From: Rhizobium laguerreae
GTDB lineage: Bacteria; Pseudomonadota; Alphaproteobacteria; Rhizobiales; Rhizobiaceae
Assembly (NCBI RefSeq): GCF_002008165.1
Contig: NZ_MRDM01000011.1
Span: 186,001 to 250,000 of the forward strand
Direction: 5' to 3'
DNA length: 64,000 nt
The position numbers and the translations under genes were made by a program. This document shows, piece after piece, positions 1 to 10,161 of this stretch; the stretch's first letter is position 1; each line of letters opens with the position of its first letter. A model generated the notes under the pieces. It was not told the DNA's origin. It saw only the letters and a program-made list of their open reading frames with translations, and did not search any database.

Positions 1-437
1 AGGCCCTTGGCGATATCGGCGGCAAAACCTGGGCCAGAGAGCACGGCGATGGGATGATCCGGCAGCTCCCGTTCCAGCATGTCGGTCAAAAGATGGCCGG
101 TCGCCCGTTCGATACCCTTGGCACAGGTAACGACGACAGCATCCTTGGAAAGATAAGGTCCGTATTGCCGCGCCGCATCAGCCTGCGCCTGCGACGGCAT
201 CGCAAACAGCACGATGGGGGCACCAGTGATCGCATCCGCCTCGGCGGAAAATTCCAGCGTATCGGGCAGGAGAATGCCGGGCAGCACCGCATCGTGCAGC
301 CGTTCGGCCTTCAGATCGGCAATCAGTGACGGATCGCGCCCGACGAGGGTCACGGTGCTGCGGTCGGCAAGCGCGATGACGGCGGCAAGCGCCGTGCCGA
401 AAGCCCCCGATCCGACGACGGCGATGTTTTCGCTCAT
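1..437 (-). CDS. gpsA: Glycerol-3-phosphate dehydrogenase [NAD(P)+], N-terminal part
   Basis: Reduces dihydroxyacetone phosphate to sn-glycerol 3-phosphate, the backbone for phospholipid synthesis, in the cytoplasm. Only the first 145 or so codons are present because the left window edge cuts the gene; the catalytic C-terminal domain is not visible. The N-terminus carries the Rossmann dinucleotide-binding motif G-S-G-A-F-G (residues 9-14), and the visible end reads into the conserved S-G-P-G-F-A stretch of the family. The ATG overlaps the TGA of tsaD (ATGA), so the two genes are probably translationally coupled in a tsaD-gpsA unit, an order seen in other rhizobia. Confidence 0.95.
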   Translation of the reverse strand, partial: MSENIAVVGSGAFGTALAAVIALADRSTVTLVGRDPSLIADLKAERLHDAVLPGILLPDTLEFSAEADAITGAPIVLFAMPSQAQADAARQYGPYLSKDAVVVTCAKGIERATGHLLTDMLERELPDHPIAVLSGPGFAADIAKG

Positions 438-1543
438 GCCTTGGCCCCTCGTTTTCCGAAACCGATCAGCGTTTCCGCATTGGAATCGAGCGGCCAGCGC
501 GAGCGCGGCTGCACGTCGAGCGCATCCGGCGCGGCGCCGGTCGCCATCCGCTCCAGTCCCGCCCAGGCGATCATCACGGCATTGTCGGTGCAGAGCCTGA
601 GCGGCGGCGCGACGAAGCGGAAACGGTTCTTGTCGCACAGCGCCTGCAGCGTGCCGCGCAGTTCAAGATTGGCGGCGACACCGCCGGCAACGACGAGCGC
701 CGGCTTTTCGCCAGTCGCTGAGAATGTCGCCGGAAACTCCGTCTTGAACCGCTGCAGGCCGCGGCCGATACGGTCCTTCAGCGTCCGCGAAACCGCCTTC
801 TGGAACGAGGCGCAGATATCCGCGACGTCCTGATCGCTGAGCGGCGCGATATCCTGCGCCGCCTGCCGCACCGCCGTCTTCAGGCCAGAGAAGGAGAAAT
901 CGAGCCTCGCCTCGCCGACCAGTGGCCGCGGAAAATCGAAGCGATCGGGATTGCCGTCCCGCGCCATCCGCTCTACCGCCGGGCCGCCGGGATAGGGCAG
1001 GCCGAGCAACTTTGCCGTCTTGTCGAAGGCTTCGCCGAGCGCATCGTCGATCGTGGTGCCCCAGCGCTCGTACTGTCCGACGCCCCGCACCAGGATGAGC
1101 TGGGTATGGCCGCCGGAGACGAGCAGCATCAGATAGGGAAAGGAAAGCCCGTCCGTCAGCCGCGCCGTCAGCGCATGGCCTTCGAGATGGTTGATCGCAT
1201 AGAGCGGCTTGCCGGCGGCTCTGGCGATCGCCTTGCCGGTCATCAATCCCACCAGCAGCCCGCCGATCAGCCCCGGGCCCGACGTGGCGGCGATGGCGTC
1301 GACGTCGTTGAGCGACACATTGGCGCGCTTCAGCGCTTCCTCGATCAGCTCGTCGAGTGCCTCAACATGGGCGCGTGCGGCGATCTCTGGCACCACGCCG
1401 CCATAGGCGCTATGCTCGTCGAGTTGGGAAAGCACGACATCCGACAGCACGTTGGAATGCCCCTCAGCATCGCGCTCGACGACCGCGGCGGCGGTCTCGT
1501 CGCAGCTCGTTTCGATGCCAAGGATGCGCAGAAAGGGAACCAT
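434..1543 (-). CDS. tsaD: tRNA N6-adenosine threonylcarbamoyltransferase TsaD
   Basis: Transfers the threonylcarbamoyl group from threonylcarbamoyl-AMP to A37 of ANN-reading tRNAs, working with TsaB and TsaE, which are not in this window. The 369-residue protein opens with the Kae1/TsaD signature G-I-E-T-S-C-D-E-T (from residue 9) and has the metal-binding H-x3-H pair at about residues 119 and 123 (H-L-E-G-H). Length fits the alphaproteobacterial family. The frame stays open far upstream, but similarity begins at this ATG; the upstream extension lies over hemC and is an artefact. It is divergent from hemC across 72 bases, which must hold both promoters, and it overlaps gpsA by four bases. Confidence 0.96.
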   Translation of the reverse strand: MVPFLRILGIETSCDETAAAVVERDAEGHSNVLSDVVLSQLDEHSAYGGVVPEIAARAHVEALDELIEEALKRANVSLNDVDAIAATSGPGLIGGLLVGLMTGKAIARAAGKPLYAINHLEGHALTARLTDGLSFPYLMLLVSGGHTQLILVRGVGQYERWGTTIDDALGEAFDKTAKLLGLPYPGGPAVERMARDGNPDRFDFPRPLVGEARLDFSFSGLKTAVRQAAQDIAPLSDQDVADICASFQKAVSRTLKDRIGRGLQRFKTEFPATFSATGEKPALVVAGGVAANLELRGTLQALCDKNRFRFVAPPLRLCTDNAVMIAWAGLERMATGAAPDALDVQPRSRWPLDSNAETLIGFGKRGAKA

Positions 1544-1615
1544 GAAGCCTGTTCGTTGATTGCGATGGGATGGAAACCCGTTTACGAGAACTCCGGTAAC
1601 AACGGAATAGAGCGG

Positions 1616-2545
1616 ATGCAAACAAAACCTTTCCGGATCGGCACGCGAGGCAGTCCGCTGGCGCTTGCCCAGGCGCATGAGGCCCGCGACAGGCTGATGG
1701 CGGCGCATCATCTGCCCGAGGACATGTTCGAGATCGTCGTGCTGACCACCAAGGGCGACCGCATCACCGACCGGTCGCTGGCCGAGATCGGCGGCAAGGG
1801 CCTGTTCACCGAAGAGCTCGAACAGAAGCTTGCCGCCGGCGAGCTGGATTTCGCCGTGCATTCCGCCAAGGACATGGCGACGAAGCTGCCCGAGGGGCTT
1901 TATCTCTCCGCCTACCTGCCGCGCGAGGATATCCGCGACGCCGTCATCGGCCGCACCGCCCGAAAGCTGATCGACCTGCCGCATGGCGCCACCGTCGGTT
2001 CCTCGTCGCTCCGCCGCCAGGCGCTGATCCGCCGGATGCGGCCGGATATCAATGTCGTCACCTTCCGCGGCTTGGTCGAAACGCGCCTGCGCAAGCTCGA
2101 AGCGGGCGAGGTTGATGCGACCCTGCTGGCGCTTGCCGGTCTGAAGCGTCTCGGCAAGGTCGACGTTCTGACCGATATCCTCGACCCCGACACCTTCCCG
2201 CCGGCGCCGGCGCAAGGAGCGATCTGCATCGAAAGCCGCATCGGCGACGCCCGGGTCGACGATCTGCTGGCGCCTGTTAACGATGGCCCGACCTTCGACA
2301 CCGTCTCCTGCGAACGCGCCTTCCTCGCCGCGCTCGACGGCTCCTGCCGCACGCCGATCGGCGGTTATGCCGTCTGCGAAGGCGACCTGATCCGGTTCTC
2401 CGGCCTCATCATCACCCCCGACGGCCGCAGCCAGCATGCAGTGACGACCGACGGCCACCGCCGCGATGCGGCAGCACTCGGCACCCGCGCCGGCCAGGAC
2501 GTGCGCGCCAGGGCCGGCAGCGCCTTTTTCGACGACTGGCACTGA
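1616..2545 (+). CDS. hemC: Porphobilinogen deaminase (hydroxymethylbilane synthase)
   Basis: Polymerises four porphobilinogens into hydroxymethylbilane, the third common step of tetrapyrrole synthesis, in the cytoplasm. The 309-residue protein begins with the family motif [14 protein letters not shown], contains the substrate-binding V-G-S-S-S-L-R-R-Q segment (about residues 127-135), and keeps the cysteine in D-G-S-C-R-T-P (about residue 244) that anchors the dipyrromethane cofactor. The frame is open upstream, but similarity starts at this ATG. hemD follows after 7 bases, so a hemC-hemD operon is clear. Confidence 0.97.
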   Translation: MQTKPFRIGTRGSPLALAQAHEARDRLMAAHHLPEDMFEIVVLTTKGDRITDRSLAEIGGKGLFTEELEQKLAAGELDFAVHSAKDMATKLPEGLYLSAYLPREDIRDAVIGRTARKLIDLPHGATVGSSSLRRQALIRRMRPDINVVTFRGLVETRLRKLEAGEVDATLLALAGLKRLGKVDVLTDILDPDTFPPAPAQGAICIESRIGDARVDDLLAPVNDGPTFDTVSCERAFLAALDGSCRTPIGGYAVCEGDLIRFSGLIITPDGRSQHAVTTDGHRRDAAALGTRAGQDVRARAGSAFFDDWH

Positions 2546-2552
2546 AGCGGCC

Positions 2553-3260
2553 ATGCGCGTGCTCGTCACCCGCCCCGCGCATGCGGCGACGAGAACCGCA
2601 CAACGTCTGCGCGATATGGGCCACGAGCCGCTGCTGCTGCCGCTGCGTCAGCCGCTGCACGACAGCAATGCCGCCGCAGACGCGCTCGCCATCACCAGTG
2701 GCGCAATCGCGGTGACCAGCGCCGAAGCCATCAGGGTCCTCTCCGCGCTCGGCGAGAAACTTCCCCCGCATCTTGCCCGTCCGCTTTTTGCGGTCGGCGA
2801 AACGACGGCGGAAGAGGCGCGCAGCCTCGGCTTCCGATCGGTCGCCTCATCTCAGGGCAACGGCCGTGATCTCGCCGATCTCGTCGCGGCGCGGGGCGCC
2901 GACGGGTTGCTCTATCTTGCCGGGTGGCCCCGCGCCGAAACTTTCGAATCAGGTTTGCGCGAACTCGGCATCCGCTTTTCCGTCGCCGAATGCTATCGCA
3001 TGCAGCCGATCGTTCCCGGCTCGGCCGAGATCGAAGCGATTTTCTCAAGGTCTGGCCCTGACGCCATTCTCTTCTATTCCCGGCAGACGGCCGAGGATTT
3101 CTTTCGCGTGCCGGAACTGCGATCCGCCCTGCCGGAACACAGCGGAATCCGCCTTTTCTGCCTTAGCGAGGCCGTGGCCGAGGCCGTTCCGGCGGCACTT
3201 CGAAAAAGCGTAGTGATTTCGCAGATGCCGGAAGAGAAAAGCCTTTTGTCGCTGCTTTGA
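2553..3260 (+). CDS. hemD: Uroporphyrinogen-III synthase
   Basis: Closes and inverts ring D of hydroxymethylbilane to give uroporphyrinogen III. The 235-residue protein is at the usual length for HemD. The family diverges strongly, and the call rests on the start M-R-V-L-V-T-R-P, the A-V-T-S-A-E-A segment near residue 55, the F-Y-S-R-Q-T-A segment in the C-terminal lobe, and position directly after hemC. The ATG is 7 bases from the hemC stop. Downstream come a mitofilin-like gene and hemY, the order seen in other Rhizobiales. Confidence 0.92.
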   Translation: MRVLVTRPAHAATRTAQRLRDMGHEPLLLPLRQPLHDSNAAADALAITSGAIAVTSAEAIRVLSALGEKLPPHLARPLFAVGETTAEEARSLGFRSVASSQGNGRDLADLVAARGADGLLYLAGWPRAETFESGLRELGIRFSVAECYRMQPIVPGSAEIEAIFSRSGPDAILFYSRQTAEDFFRVPELRSALPEHSGIRLFCLSEAVAEAVPAALRKSVVISQMPEEKSLLSLL

Positions 3261-3349
3261 AGGCTCTAGCTGCCCAAATTTGATCTAACCTCTTCCCTTA
3301 ACTGGCATCACTGTCTAGTTTCGTTGCAATGCAGGATAAAGAGGACCTC

Positions 3350-4597
3350 ATGGTATCGGGAAACCCGCCACGCCATTCGAAGAGCGCCGACGAACCGGTC
3401 ACGATCGACCTCGATGCACAGGAATTCGCCGCTGCAGCCGATACCGAAAAACCGGTAGACAATGAAACCGGCGAGGCCGACAGCACTACCGCCGATGCCG
3501 GCCTGGCGCCCGAAACCGAGACTGCGTCGCATGCCGAAGATGAAGAGAAGCCCGTGATGGATGCGCCGGAGGAGGAACCGGCAGCTCCAGAACCTTCCTT
3601 CACCCCTCCTCCTGAACAGCCCGCGCCGAAGAGCGCCGGCACCTCCGGCCTGATTGCCGCCGGCATCTTCGGCGGCCTCGTGGCGCTGCTTGGCGCCGGC
3701 GCCATCCAGTATGCGGGTTACCTCCCGGGCTCCTCCACGCCGCAGACGACATCGCCGGAGACGGCCGATCTTGCCGGCGAGATCGACGGCCTGAAACAGA
3801 CCGTCGCCAACCTTGCCGCCAATCCGGCGGGCACGGACGACGGCGAGCTTGCGAAACGCGTCGCTGCGCTGGAAACGGCTGCAAAGGCCCCCGCAGTCGC
3901 CGCACCGGCCGATTCTGCTAACGTCGATGCACTCAATCAGAAGATTGCGGAACTGACCGGTCAGGTCGACCAACTGCGCTCGACGCTTGCCCAGTCTTCC
4001 GAGCAGCAGACGACGAACGGCGCCGATATCGCCAAGCGCCTCGAAGAGGCCGAAAAGAAGCTGAACGAGCCGCGCGAGGACGTCGCCGTTGCCCGGGCGA
4101 TCGCGGCCGCCGCCCTGAAGGCGGCGATCGATCGCGGTGGCCCGTTCCTGGCCGAGCTCGACACCTTCGCCGGCGTTGCCCCCGACGATCCAGCCGTCGC
4201 TGACCTCAGAGCCTTTGCCCAAACCGGCGTTCCCTCACGCACCGAGCTGGTGGCCGAGGTTCCCGATGTCGCCACCGCGATCGTCGGAGCCGTCAACCAG
4301 CCGGATTCGAACCAGAGCTGGTCGGACCGGCTGATGTCGAGCGCCAAATCGCTGGTGAGCGTTCGTCCCGTCGGCAATATCGAGGGTGAAAGCGTCGAAG
4401 CCATCGCCGCCCGCATGGAGGAGAAGGTGAAGAACGGCGACCTGCCCGGCGCTTCCGCCGAATGGAACAGCCTGCCCGCCCCCGGCAAACAGGCGTCCGC
4501 CGCCTTCAAGCAGTCGCTCGAAGCGCGCATACGCGTCGAGGAACTGGTCGGCGGGGCGCTGTCGAAGGCGGTCTCAGGCACCGGCAAGGAGGGATGA
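3350..4597 (+). CDS. Mitofilin-like (Mic60-related) inner-membrane protein
   Basis: A 415-residue protein of the bacterial mitofilin-like family (COG4223) found next to hem genes in alphaproteobacteria. The N-terminal 95 residues are acidic and rich in Pro, Ala and Glu. A single membrane segment follows at about 97-122, then a long predicted coiled coil (about 155-260) and a C-terminal mitofilin-type domain. This layout resembles Mic60, which shapes mitochondrial cristae; alphaproteobacterial homologues have been linked to intracytoplasmic membranes. The start with GAGGA four bases upstream is preferred to an in-frame ATG seven codons earlier. Only four bases separate it from hemY. Its role in this organism is inferred. 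Confidence 0.82.
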   Translation: MVSGNPPRHSKSADEPVTIDLDAQEFAAAADTEKPVDNETGEADSTTADAGLAPETETASHAEDEEKPVMDAPEEEPAAPEPSFTPPPEQPAPKSAGTSGLIAAGIFGGLVALLGAGAIQYAGYLPGSSTPQTTSPETADLAGEIDGLKQTVANLAANPAGTDDGELAKRVAALETAAKAPAVAAPADSANVDALNQKIAELTGQVDQLRSTLAQSSEQQTTNGADIAKRLEEAEKKLNEPREDVAVARAIAAAALKAAIDRGGPFLAELDTFAGVAPDDPAVADLRAFAQTGVPSRTELVAEVPDVATAIVGAVNQPDSNQSWSDRLMSSAKSLVSVRPVGNIEGESVEAIAARMEEKVKNGDLPGASAEWNSLPAPGKQASAAFKQSLEARIRVEELVGGALSKAVSGTGKEG

Positions 4598-4601
4598 GAC
4601 C

Positions 4602-6224
4602 ATGCTGATCCGTCTTGTCGTCTTCGCCCTCTTCGTGCTGCTTCTTGCCTATGGCTTCTCCTGGCTCGCCGATCGTCCCGGTGACCTCTCGCTGATTTGG
4701 GAGGGCCAGATCTACCAGACAAAGCTTATCGTCGCCGCCAGCGCAATCATCGCGCTGGTCGCCGCCATGATGATCGCCTGGTGGTTCGTCCGGCTGGTCT
4801 GGACCTCGCCGCATTCGGTGACGCGTTATTTCCGCGCCCGCAAGCGGGACCGTGGGTATCAGGCGCTGTCGACCGGCCTGATCGCCGCCGGCGCCGGCAA
4901 TGCGCTGCTCGCCCGCAAGATGGCCGCCCGCTCGCGCGGCCTGATCCGCGCCGATCAGGAACCGCTGATCAACCTGCTCGAGGCCCAGGCCGCCCTGATC
5001 GAAGGTCGCCATGATGAGGCGCGCGCCAAGTTCGAGGCCATGGCCAACGATCCCGAGACACGCGAACTCGGTCTGCGCGGCCTCTATCTGGAAGCCCGCC
5101 GTCTCGGCGCCAACGAGGCCGCCCGCCAATATGCCGAAAAGGCAGCCGACAACGCGCCCTATCTGCCCTGGGCCGCACAGGCGACGCTCGAATATCGCAG
5201 CCAGGCCGGCCGCTGGGATGATGCGATCCGCCTGCTCGAACAGCAAAAGGCCGCCCGCGTCGTCGAAAAGGCCGAAGCCAACCGTCTGCACGCCGTCCTC
5301 CTGACGGCACGTGCCGGCGAGAAGCTGGAAAGCAACCCGACAGGCGCCCGTGACGACGCCCTGCAGGCGCTGAAGCTTGCCTCCGATTTCATTCCGGCAG
5401 CCCTCATCGCCGCAAAGGCGCTGTTTCGCGAAGGCGGCGTCCGCAAGGCCGCCTCGATCCTCGAACAGGCATGGAAATCGGCACCTCATCCCGAGATCGG
5501 CCAAGCCTATGTCAGGGCTCGCAGCGGCGATTCGACGCTCGACCGGCTGAAGCGCGCCGAGCGGCTGGAAGGGCAGCGCCCGAACAACGTCGAATCCCTT
5601 CTCGTCGTCGCCCAGGCAGCCCTCGACGCGCAGGAATTCGCCAAGGCTCGCGCCAAAGCGGAAGCAGCGGCGCGCATGCAGCCGCGTGAAGCCGCCTATC
5701 TGCTGTTGGCCGACATCGAAGAAGCCGAGACCGGAGACCAGGGCCGCGTGCGCCACTGGCTGGCCCAGGCGCTCAAGGCGCCGCGCGATCCGGCCTGGGT
5801 GGCAGACGGCTTCGTGTCGGACAAATGGCTGCCGGTATCCCCCGTGACCGGCCGCCTCGACGCCTTCGAATGGAAGGCGCCCTTCGGCCAGATCGAGGGT
5901 GCGCTCGAAGACGGTTCGACGCCTGCCTCGATCGAAACGGCTTTGAAGACATTGCCGCCGCTGCGTGACGTCAGGCCGGAAAGCCCGGTCAACGACCATC
6001 GCATCATTGAGCTGGAACGCGCCGCGACGATTGCCGAGGCTGTGCGCCCCACGCCGGCACCGGCACCGCCATCGGCAAAACCAAAACCCGCCGAACCGGC
6101 CGTGAGCGATAAAGCGCCGGCGCCAAGCGAGGCGAAACCTTTCTTTGGCGGACTGCCGGATGATCCGGGCGTTCGCGACCCCAGGGTGGAACCGGAACCC
6201 AAGACACGGCTCCGCCTTTTTTGA
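4602..6224 (+). CDS. hemY: Heme-biosynthesis-associated TPR protein HemY
   Basis: A 540-residue membrane protein with the HemY N-terminal domain: two membrane segments (about 1-20 and 42-66) then a long TPR-like helical region. It is not protoporphyrinogen oxidase, which shares the symbol in Gram-positives. Proteobacterial HemY is linked to late heme synthesis by position and some physiology, but its biochemistry is not settled. The last 50 residues are Pro/Ala/Lys-rich and look disordered. It is four bases from the mitofilin-like gene and closes the hem block. Confidence 0.88.
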   Translation: MLIRLVVFALFVLLLAYGFSWLADRPGDLSLIWEGQIYQTKLIVAASAIIALVAAMMIAWWFVRLVWTSPHSVTRYFRARKRDRGYQALSTGLIAAGAGNALLARKMAARSRGLIRADQEPLINLLEAQAALIEGRHDEARAKFEAMANDPETRELGLRGLYLEARRLGANEAARQYAEKAADNAPYLPWAAQATLEYRSQAGRWDDAIRLLEQQKAARVVEKAEANRLHAVLLTARAGEKLESNPTGARDDALQALKLASDFIPAALIAAKALFREGGVRKAASILEQAWKSAPHPEIGQAYVRARSGDSTLDRLKRAERLEGQRPNNVESLLVVAQAALDAQEFAKARAKAEAAARMQPREAAYLLLADIEEAETGDQGRVRHWLAQALKAPRDPAWVADGFVSDKWLPVSPVTGRLDAFEWKAPFGQIEGALEDGSTPASIETALKTLPPLRDVRPESPVNDHRIIELERAATIAEAVRPTPAPAPPSAKPKPAEPAVSDKAPAPSEAKPFFGGLPDDPGVRDPRVEPEPKTRLRLF

Positions 6225-6241
6225 AATGGAACGAAAACCGC

Positions 6242-6727
6242 ATGTTCGAACGCTTTCAGGCATTCTTCCAGAAGCTCACCGCCGACAGTCCTAAGAAAGG
6301 TTTCGCCCCTGATGATCCGCGCATCACGGTGGCAGCGCTCTGCATGCAGGTGATGGAGGCCGACGGTCAGATCAAAGCCAGCGAGAAGAAGCGGCTGCGC
6401 AAACTCCTGAAGGAGCAGTATGCGCTCGACGGCAAGCAGCTCGATGCTCTGATGGCGGCGGGTCTCGAGGCCGAAAGCTCCGCTGTCGACTATTATCGCT
6501 TCACCGCCGATCTGAAGCGTCATCTCAATACCGAGCAGCGGCTGGAGCTGATCGGCATCCTCTGGGACATCGTCTATGCCGATGGCGAGCGCAGCGAGAT
6601 GGAAGACCATGTGATCTGGCGTATCGCCGATCTGCTCGGCGTCTCCTCACGCGAGCGCATCCAGAAGCGGCAGGAGGCCGCCGCCAGGGTGACCGATGTC
6701 CAGGTTGCACAAGATGATGCCGACTGA
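6242..6727 (+). CDS. TerB-family (DjlA N-terminal-like) protein
   Basis: A 161-residue soluble protein of the TerB/DjlA-N fold. It has two repeats with an acidic signature: M-E-A-D-G-Q-I-K-A-S-E near residue 38 and Y-A-D-G-E-R-S-E-M-E-D-H near residue 111. The family is often labelled tellurite resistance, but TerB-like acidic helices are widespread and no ter gene lies nearby, so metal resistance should not be assumed. The start is the ATG 17 bases after the hemY stop; an in-frame ATG seven codons earlier overlaps hemY. Its 3' end overlaps the following amidotransferase gene. Confidence 0.75.
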   Translation: MFERFQAFFQKLTADSPKKGFAPDDPRITVAALCMQVMEADGQIKASEKKRLRKLLKEQYALDGKQLDALMAAGLEAESSAVDYYRFTADLKRHLNTEQRLELIGILWDIVYADGERSEMEDHVIWRIADLLGVSSRERIQKRQEAAARVTDVQVAQDDAD

Positions 6728-7469
6728 GCAAATCAAGAACCGCGACAGGCGCCCGATCCTCATCGTCCTGCATCAGGAGCGGTCGAGCCCCGGCCGTGTC
6801 GGCCAATTGCTCGTCGAAAAGGGCTACCGCCTCGATATCCGTCGCCCGGTTCTGGGCCAGCCCCTTCCGACAACACTTGAAGACCATGCCGGCGCCGTCG
6901 TCTTCGGCGGGCCGATGAGCGCCAATGATCCCGATGACTTCGTCAAGAAGGAGATCGACTGGCTCGACATTCCGCTCCGGGAAAAGCGCCCTTATCTCGG
7001 TATCTGCCTCGGCGCGCAGATGCTGGTGCGTCATCTCGGCGGCAAGGTGCAGTCGAATGCCGACGGCTCGACGGAGATCGGTTGGTATCCGCTGCACCCG
7101 ACCGAGAAGGGCCGCCTGCTGATGCACTGGCCGAAGATGGTCTATCATTTCCACCGCGAGGGCTTCGAGCTGCCGCGCGGCGCCGATCTGCTCGCCGAAG
7201 GCGATGCCTATCCGAACCAGGCCTTCCGCTACGAGGGCAACGCCTGGGGCCTGCAGTTCCATGCCGAACTGACTCGGGTGATGATGCATCGCTGGGTCGT
7301 GCATGGCGCCCATCGCTTCATCCTGCCGAATGCCCAGCAGGGCCGCGAACATCTCGAAGGCCGCATGTTGTTCGACGCGCCGCTGAAAGCCTGGCTGACG
7401 GAATTTCTCGACATCGTCTTCGAGGGAAAGACGGCGAAGGCGACGTCCTCTATCGCTCTTCGCGCCTAA
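6714..7469 (+). CDS. Class I glutamine amidotransferase (GMP-synthase-domain type)
   Basis: A stand-alone glutamine amidotransferase of 251 residues. The nucleophile sits in G-I-C-L-G-A-Q (Cys about 98), with the partner histidine and glutamate in L-Q-F-H-A-E (about residue 180), so the triad is complete. It resembles the GATase domain of GMP synthase but lacks the synthetase domain; stand-alone members process gamma-glutamyl compounds or serve separate synthetases, and the substrate here is unknown. Two adjacent ATGs lie inside the end of the TerB-like gene (14-base overlap); the first was taken. It converges on the MFS gene. Confidence 0.82.
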   Translation: MMPTEQIKNRDRRPILIVLHQERSSPGRVGQLLVEKGYRLDIRRPVLGQPLPTTLEDHAGAVVFGGPMSANDPDDFVKKEIDWLDIPLREKRPYLGICLGAQMLVRHLGGKVQSNADGSTEIGWYPLHPTEKGRLLMHWPKMVYHFHREGFELPRGADLLAEGDAYPNQAFRYEGNAWGLQFHAELTRVMMHRWVVHGAHRFILPNAQQGREHLEGRMLFDAPLKAWLTEFLDIVFEGKTAKATSSIALRA

Positions 7470-7495
7470 AGAGCATCGCGCTTTAGGGCCTTTCC

Positions 7496-8746
7496 TTAAA
7501 CCGCTTCCGACGATGCGCTGGGCGCGTCGAGCGTATCGATCCTGCGCAGTTTGGGGAAACTCGACGCCCAGATCGCCGCCACGACAAGCGTCCCGACCCC
7601 ACCGATGACGACCGCCGGAACCGCGCCGAAGATCGCCGCCATCGTGCCCGCCCTGAATTCCCCGAGTTCGTTCGAAGCGCCGACGAAGACCATGTTGACC
7701 GCATTGACGCGGCCGCGCAGCTGATCCGGCGTCCAGAGCGCAATGAGGCTCTCGCGCACATAGACCGACACCATGTCGGCCGCTCCCATCAGCGCCAGCG
7801 CCGCGATCGAGACCTCGGTGTTGGTCGAGACGCCGAAGATGATCGTTCCAATGCCGAACAGGGCGACGCCGATGAACATGTAGATGCCGGCGCGATGTTT
7901 GAGCGGATAGGCGGCAAGGAAGATTGCCATGACGATGGCGCCAAGTCCCGGTGCGGCGCGCAGCAGTCCGAGGCCCCAGGGACCGAGAGTGAGGATATCG
8001 CGCGCAAAAATCGGCATCAGCGCCGTGGCCCCGCCTAGCAGCACGGCGAAGAGGTCGAGCGAAATCGCCCCCAGCACCACCTTTTCGGCGCGGATGAAAC
8101 TGAAGCCGCCGAGGATCATCGCCCAGTTCTTGGTCTCGCCGGTCGTCTTTTGCACCGGTTTCGGGATCATGTAGAGAAGGACCGCACCGAGCACGGAAAA
8201 AATCACCGCCACCGTATAGGCAGTCGGCGCACTGACACCGTAAAGCAGACCGCCGAGCACCGGCCCGGTGATTGCCGCGAGCTGCCAGGACGACGAATTC
8301 CAGGCGATCGCATTGGAGAGTGCCTCCTCCGGCACGAGATTGGGCGCCAGCGACTGCACTGCCGGCGACATGAAGGCGCGATCAATGCCGAAGATCAAAA
8401 GCACCGCGAAGACAGGCAACGGCGTAAAGCTTCCCATCAAAGTCATGACAAGCAGTGCCAGCGTGCAGAGCGCGCTCACCAGCGAGCAGAGTGCGGCGAT
8501 CGCCCGGCGATTGTACCGGTCGGCCACCGAACCGGTGACGAGGATGAGCAGCAGCGACGGCAGGAACTGCACGAGACCGATCAAGCCGAGATAGATCGCG
8601 CTGCCCGTCTGGTCGTACATCTGCCAGCCGACCGCGACGCTGACGATCTGCTGCGAGAAGGAAAGCAGGAAGCGCGCGAAGAAGAACCGCGTGTAGGACG
8701 AATGCCGGAACGCGGCAAAACGGTCTCCGGTGGGCGAAAACGACAT
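7496..8746 (-). CDS. Major facilitator exporter, MFS_3/EntS type
   Basis: A 416-residue inner-membrane transporter with about 12 hydrophobic segments. It resembles EntS-type exporters: R-F-L-L-S-F-S-Q-Q-I near residue 25 in helix 1, and V-A-D-R-Y-N-R-R in the helix 2-3 loop. Such proteins export siderophores, drugs or metabolites; no biosynthetic cluster is adjacent, so the substrate is open. The ATG chosen gives M-S-F-S-P-T; 13 more codons are open upstream without a better ribosome site. It stands alone, convergent with the amidotransferase and divergent from yggT. Confidence 0.85.
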   Translation of the reverse strand: MSFSPTGDRFAAFRHSSYTRFFFARFLLSFSQQIVSVAVGWQMYDQTGSAIYLGLIGLVQFLPSLLLILVTGSVADRYNRRAIAALCSLVSALCTLALLVMTLMGSFTPLPVFAVLLIFGIDRAFMSPAVQSLAPNLVPEEALSNAIAWNSSSWQLAAITGPVLGGLLYGVSAPTAYTVAVIFSVLGAVLLYMIPKPVQKTTGETKNWAMILGGFSFIRAEKVVLGAISLDLFAVLLGGATALMPIFARDILTLGPWGLGLLRAAPGLGAIVMAIFLAAYPLKHRAGIYMFIGVALFGIGTIIFGVSTNTEVSIAALALMGAADMVSVYVRESLIALWTPDQLRGRVNAVNMVFVGASNELGEFRAGTMAAIFGAVPAVVIGGVGTLVVAAIWASSFPKLRRIDTLDAPSASSEAV

Positions 8747-8885
8747 GGATGTTTTCCGAGGAGACGGGCGCCGGAAGAGCTGCAAAGCCGCCCGTTAAAC
8801 ATGATTCACCGTGCGTTTCCACACGGCACTTGCCCGTTTAGTCGCCAATGTCTACATGTCTGTCAACAACGAATTGGAGACGATG

Positions 8886-9176
8886 ATGTTTGCGCTGTTT
8901 CAAACCATTGATTTGGCTTTGAATATTTACACCTGGATCCTGATTGCCAGTGCCATTTTTTCCTGGCTCTATGCTTTCAATGTTATCAATTCCAGCAATC
9001 AGTTCGTCAATTCGGTCGGCACATTCCTCTATAATGTCACCGAACCGGTGCTGAAGCCGATCCGCCGCCTGCTCCCGAACCTTGGCGGCATCGACATTTC
9101 GCCGATCATCCTGCTGCTGATCATCTTCTTCCTGCGCACCCTGCTTTGGACCACAGTGTACCCGCTGGTCGCTTGA
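8886..9176 (+). CDS. yggT: YggT-family membrane protein
   Basis: A 96-residue protein with two long hydrophobic segments (about 8-30 and 72-94) around the family region with [11 protein letters not shown]. YggT proteins are small inner-membrane proteins implicated in osmotic response and, in cyanobacteria and plastids, in nucleoid or thylakoid organisation. Two consecutive ATGs are available; the second gives proper spacing from GGAGA. Its stop overlaps a TTG start for yggU, a common neighbour of yggT. Confidence 0.88.
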   Translation: MFALFQTIDLALNIYTWILIASAIFSWLYAFNVINSSNQFVNSVGTFLYNVTEPVLKPIRRLLPNLGGIDISPIILLLIIFFLRTLLWTTVYPLVA

Positions 9177-9484
9177 GCCGTCCCTGGAGCCTTTTCGATG
9201 ACCATCTGCGCCTCGCCGTCCGGCTGACGCCGAATGGCGGGCGTGATGCTCTCGACGGCATTGAGGCCGACGGCAAGGGTGAAGCTTTCCTGAAGGCACG
9301 CGTCACTGCCGTGCCCGAGAAAGGCAAGGCCAACAAGGCGCTCATCCTTTTGATCGCAAAATCCCTGCGCATTCCCAAATCCAGCGTCAGCCTCATCTCG
9401 GGTGAGACCGCGCGCAAAAAAATCCTCCGGATCGACGGCGATCCGGAGGATTTGGTAAAAAAGCTCGAGATATTTTTAGGCTGA
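9173..9484 (+). CDS. yggU: DUF167/YggU-family protein
   Basis: A 103-residue member of the UPF0235 (DUF167) family, a small alpha/beta protein of unknown function. Diagnostic are [12 protein letters not shown] near the N-terminus, [10 protein letters not shown] in the middle and [13 protein letters not shown] towards the end. No ATG fits; a TTG overlapping the yggT TGA gives L-S-R-P-W and similarity begins right there, implying translational coupling. The 3' end is only four bases from the convergent ppa gene. Confidence 0.85.
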   Translation: MSRPWSLFDDHLRLAVRLTPNGGRDALDGIEADGKGEAFLKARVTAVPEKGKANKALILLIAKSLRIPKSSVSLISGETARKKILRIDGDPEDLVKKLEIFLG

Positions 9485-9488
9485 GCGA

Positions 9489-10022
9489 TCAGCCTTTCTT
9501 CTTGGCGCGCTCGACGGCTTCGAGGATGAGTTCGCCTGCTTCCTTGGAGTCGCCCCAGCCGAAGATCTTCACCCACTTGCCGGGCTCCAGATCCTTGTAG
9601 TGCTCGAAGAAATGCTCGATCTGCTTCAGCGTGATCTCGGGAAGATCGGTGTGGTTCTTCACCTTCTCATAGCGCAGCGTCAGCTTCGGCGACGGCACGG
9701 CAATGATCTTCTCGTCCTTGCCGGAATTGTCTTCCATCTTCAGGACGCCGATCGGGCGCACATTGATGACGCAGCCGGGAACCAGCGGGCGGGTGCTGGC
9801 GATCAGGACGTCGATCGGGTCGCCATCTTCCGACAGCGTGTGCGGCACGAAACCATAATTGCCCGGATAGGTCATCGGCGTATAGAGGAAACGATCGACC
9901 ACCAGCGTGCCGGCTTCCTTGTCCATCTCATACTTGATGGGATGACCGCCGACCGGAACCTCAACGATGACGTTGACGTCCTCAGGTGGATTATGACCGA
10001 TTGAAATAGCGTCGATGCGCAT
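9489..10022 (-). CDS. ppa: Inorganic pyrophosphatase, family I
   Basis: Hydrolyses pyrophosphate to two phosphates with Mg2+, pulling biosynthetic reactions forward. The 177-residue length matches bacterial soluble family I enzymes. It has the signature D-G-D-P-I-D-V-L (about 66-73), the substrate-binding Y-P-G-N-Y-G-F-V-P segment before it, and the K-x-W-x-K-I-x-G-W end. The ATG has GGGAG six bases upstream. It converges on yggU and appears monocistronic. Confidence 0.97.
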   Translation of the reverse strand: MRIDAISIGHNPPEDVNVIVEVPVGGHPIKYEMDKEAGTLVVDRFLYTPMTYPGNYGFVPHTLSEDGDPIDVLIASTRPLVPGCVINVRPIGVLKMEDNSGKDEKIIAVPSPKLTLRYEKVKNHTDLPEITLKQIEHFFEHYKDLEPGKWVKIFGWGDSKEAGELILEAVERAKKKG

Positions 10023-10161
10023 AGAAAACTCCCGCGAGGTTGAATGTGCTGGCAGCCAGATAATCAGTTTCATGCGGCAACGCAACATGGCACAGCACCA
10101 ATGCTTGACTGCACCGGCGCACATTCACATCTAATGGGAGATAGCCGAACGCCGACTCCAG

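Noticed and set aside
434..2569. A 711-codon minus-strand frame extending tsaD over hemC
   Set aside because: Only the first 369 codons from 1543 match TsaD; the rest is the shadow of hemC, which has clear motifs on the plus strand.
6242..6727. Tellurite-resistance gene
   Set aside because: The TerB fold is present but no other ter gene is near, so the resistance label is not supported.
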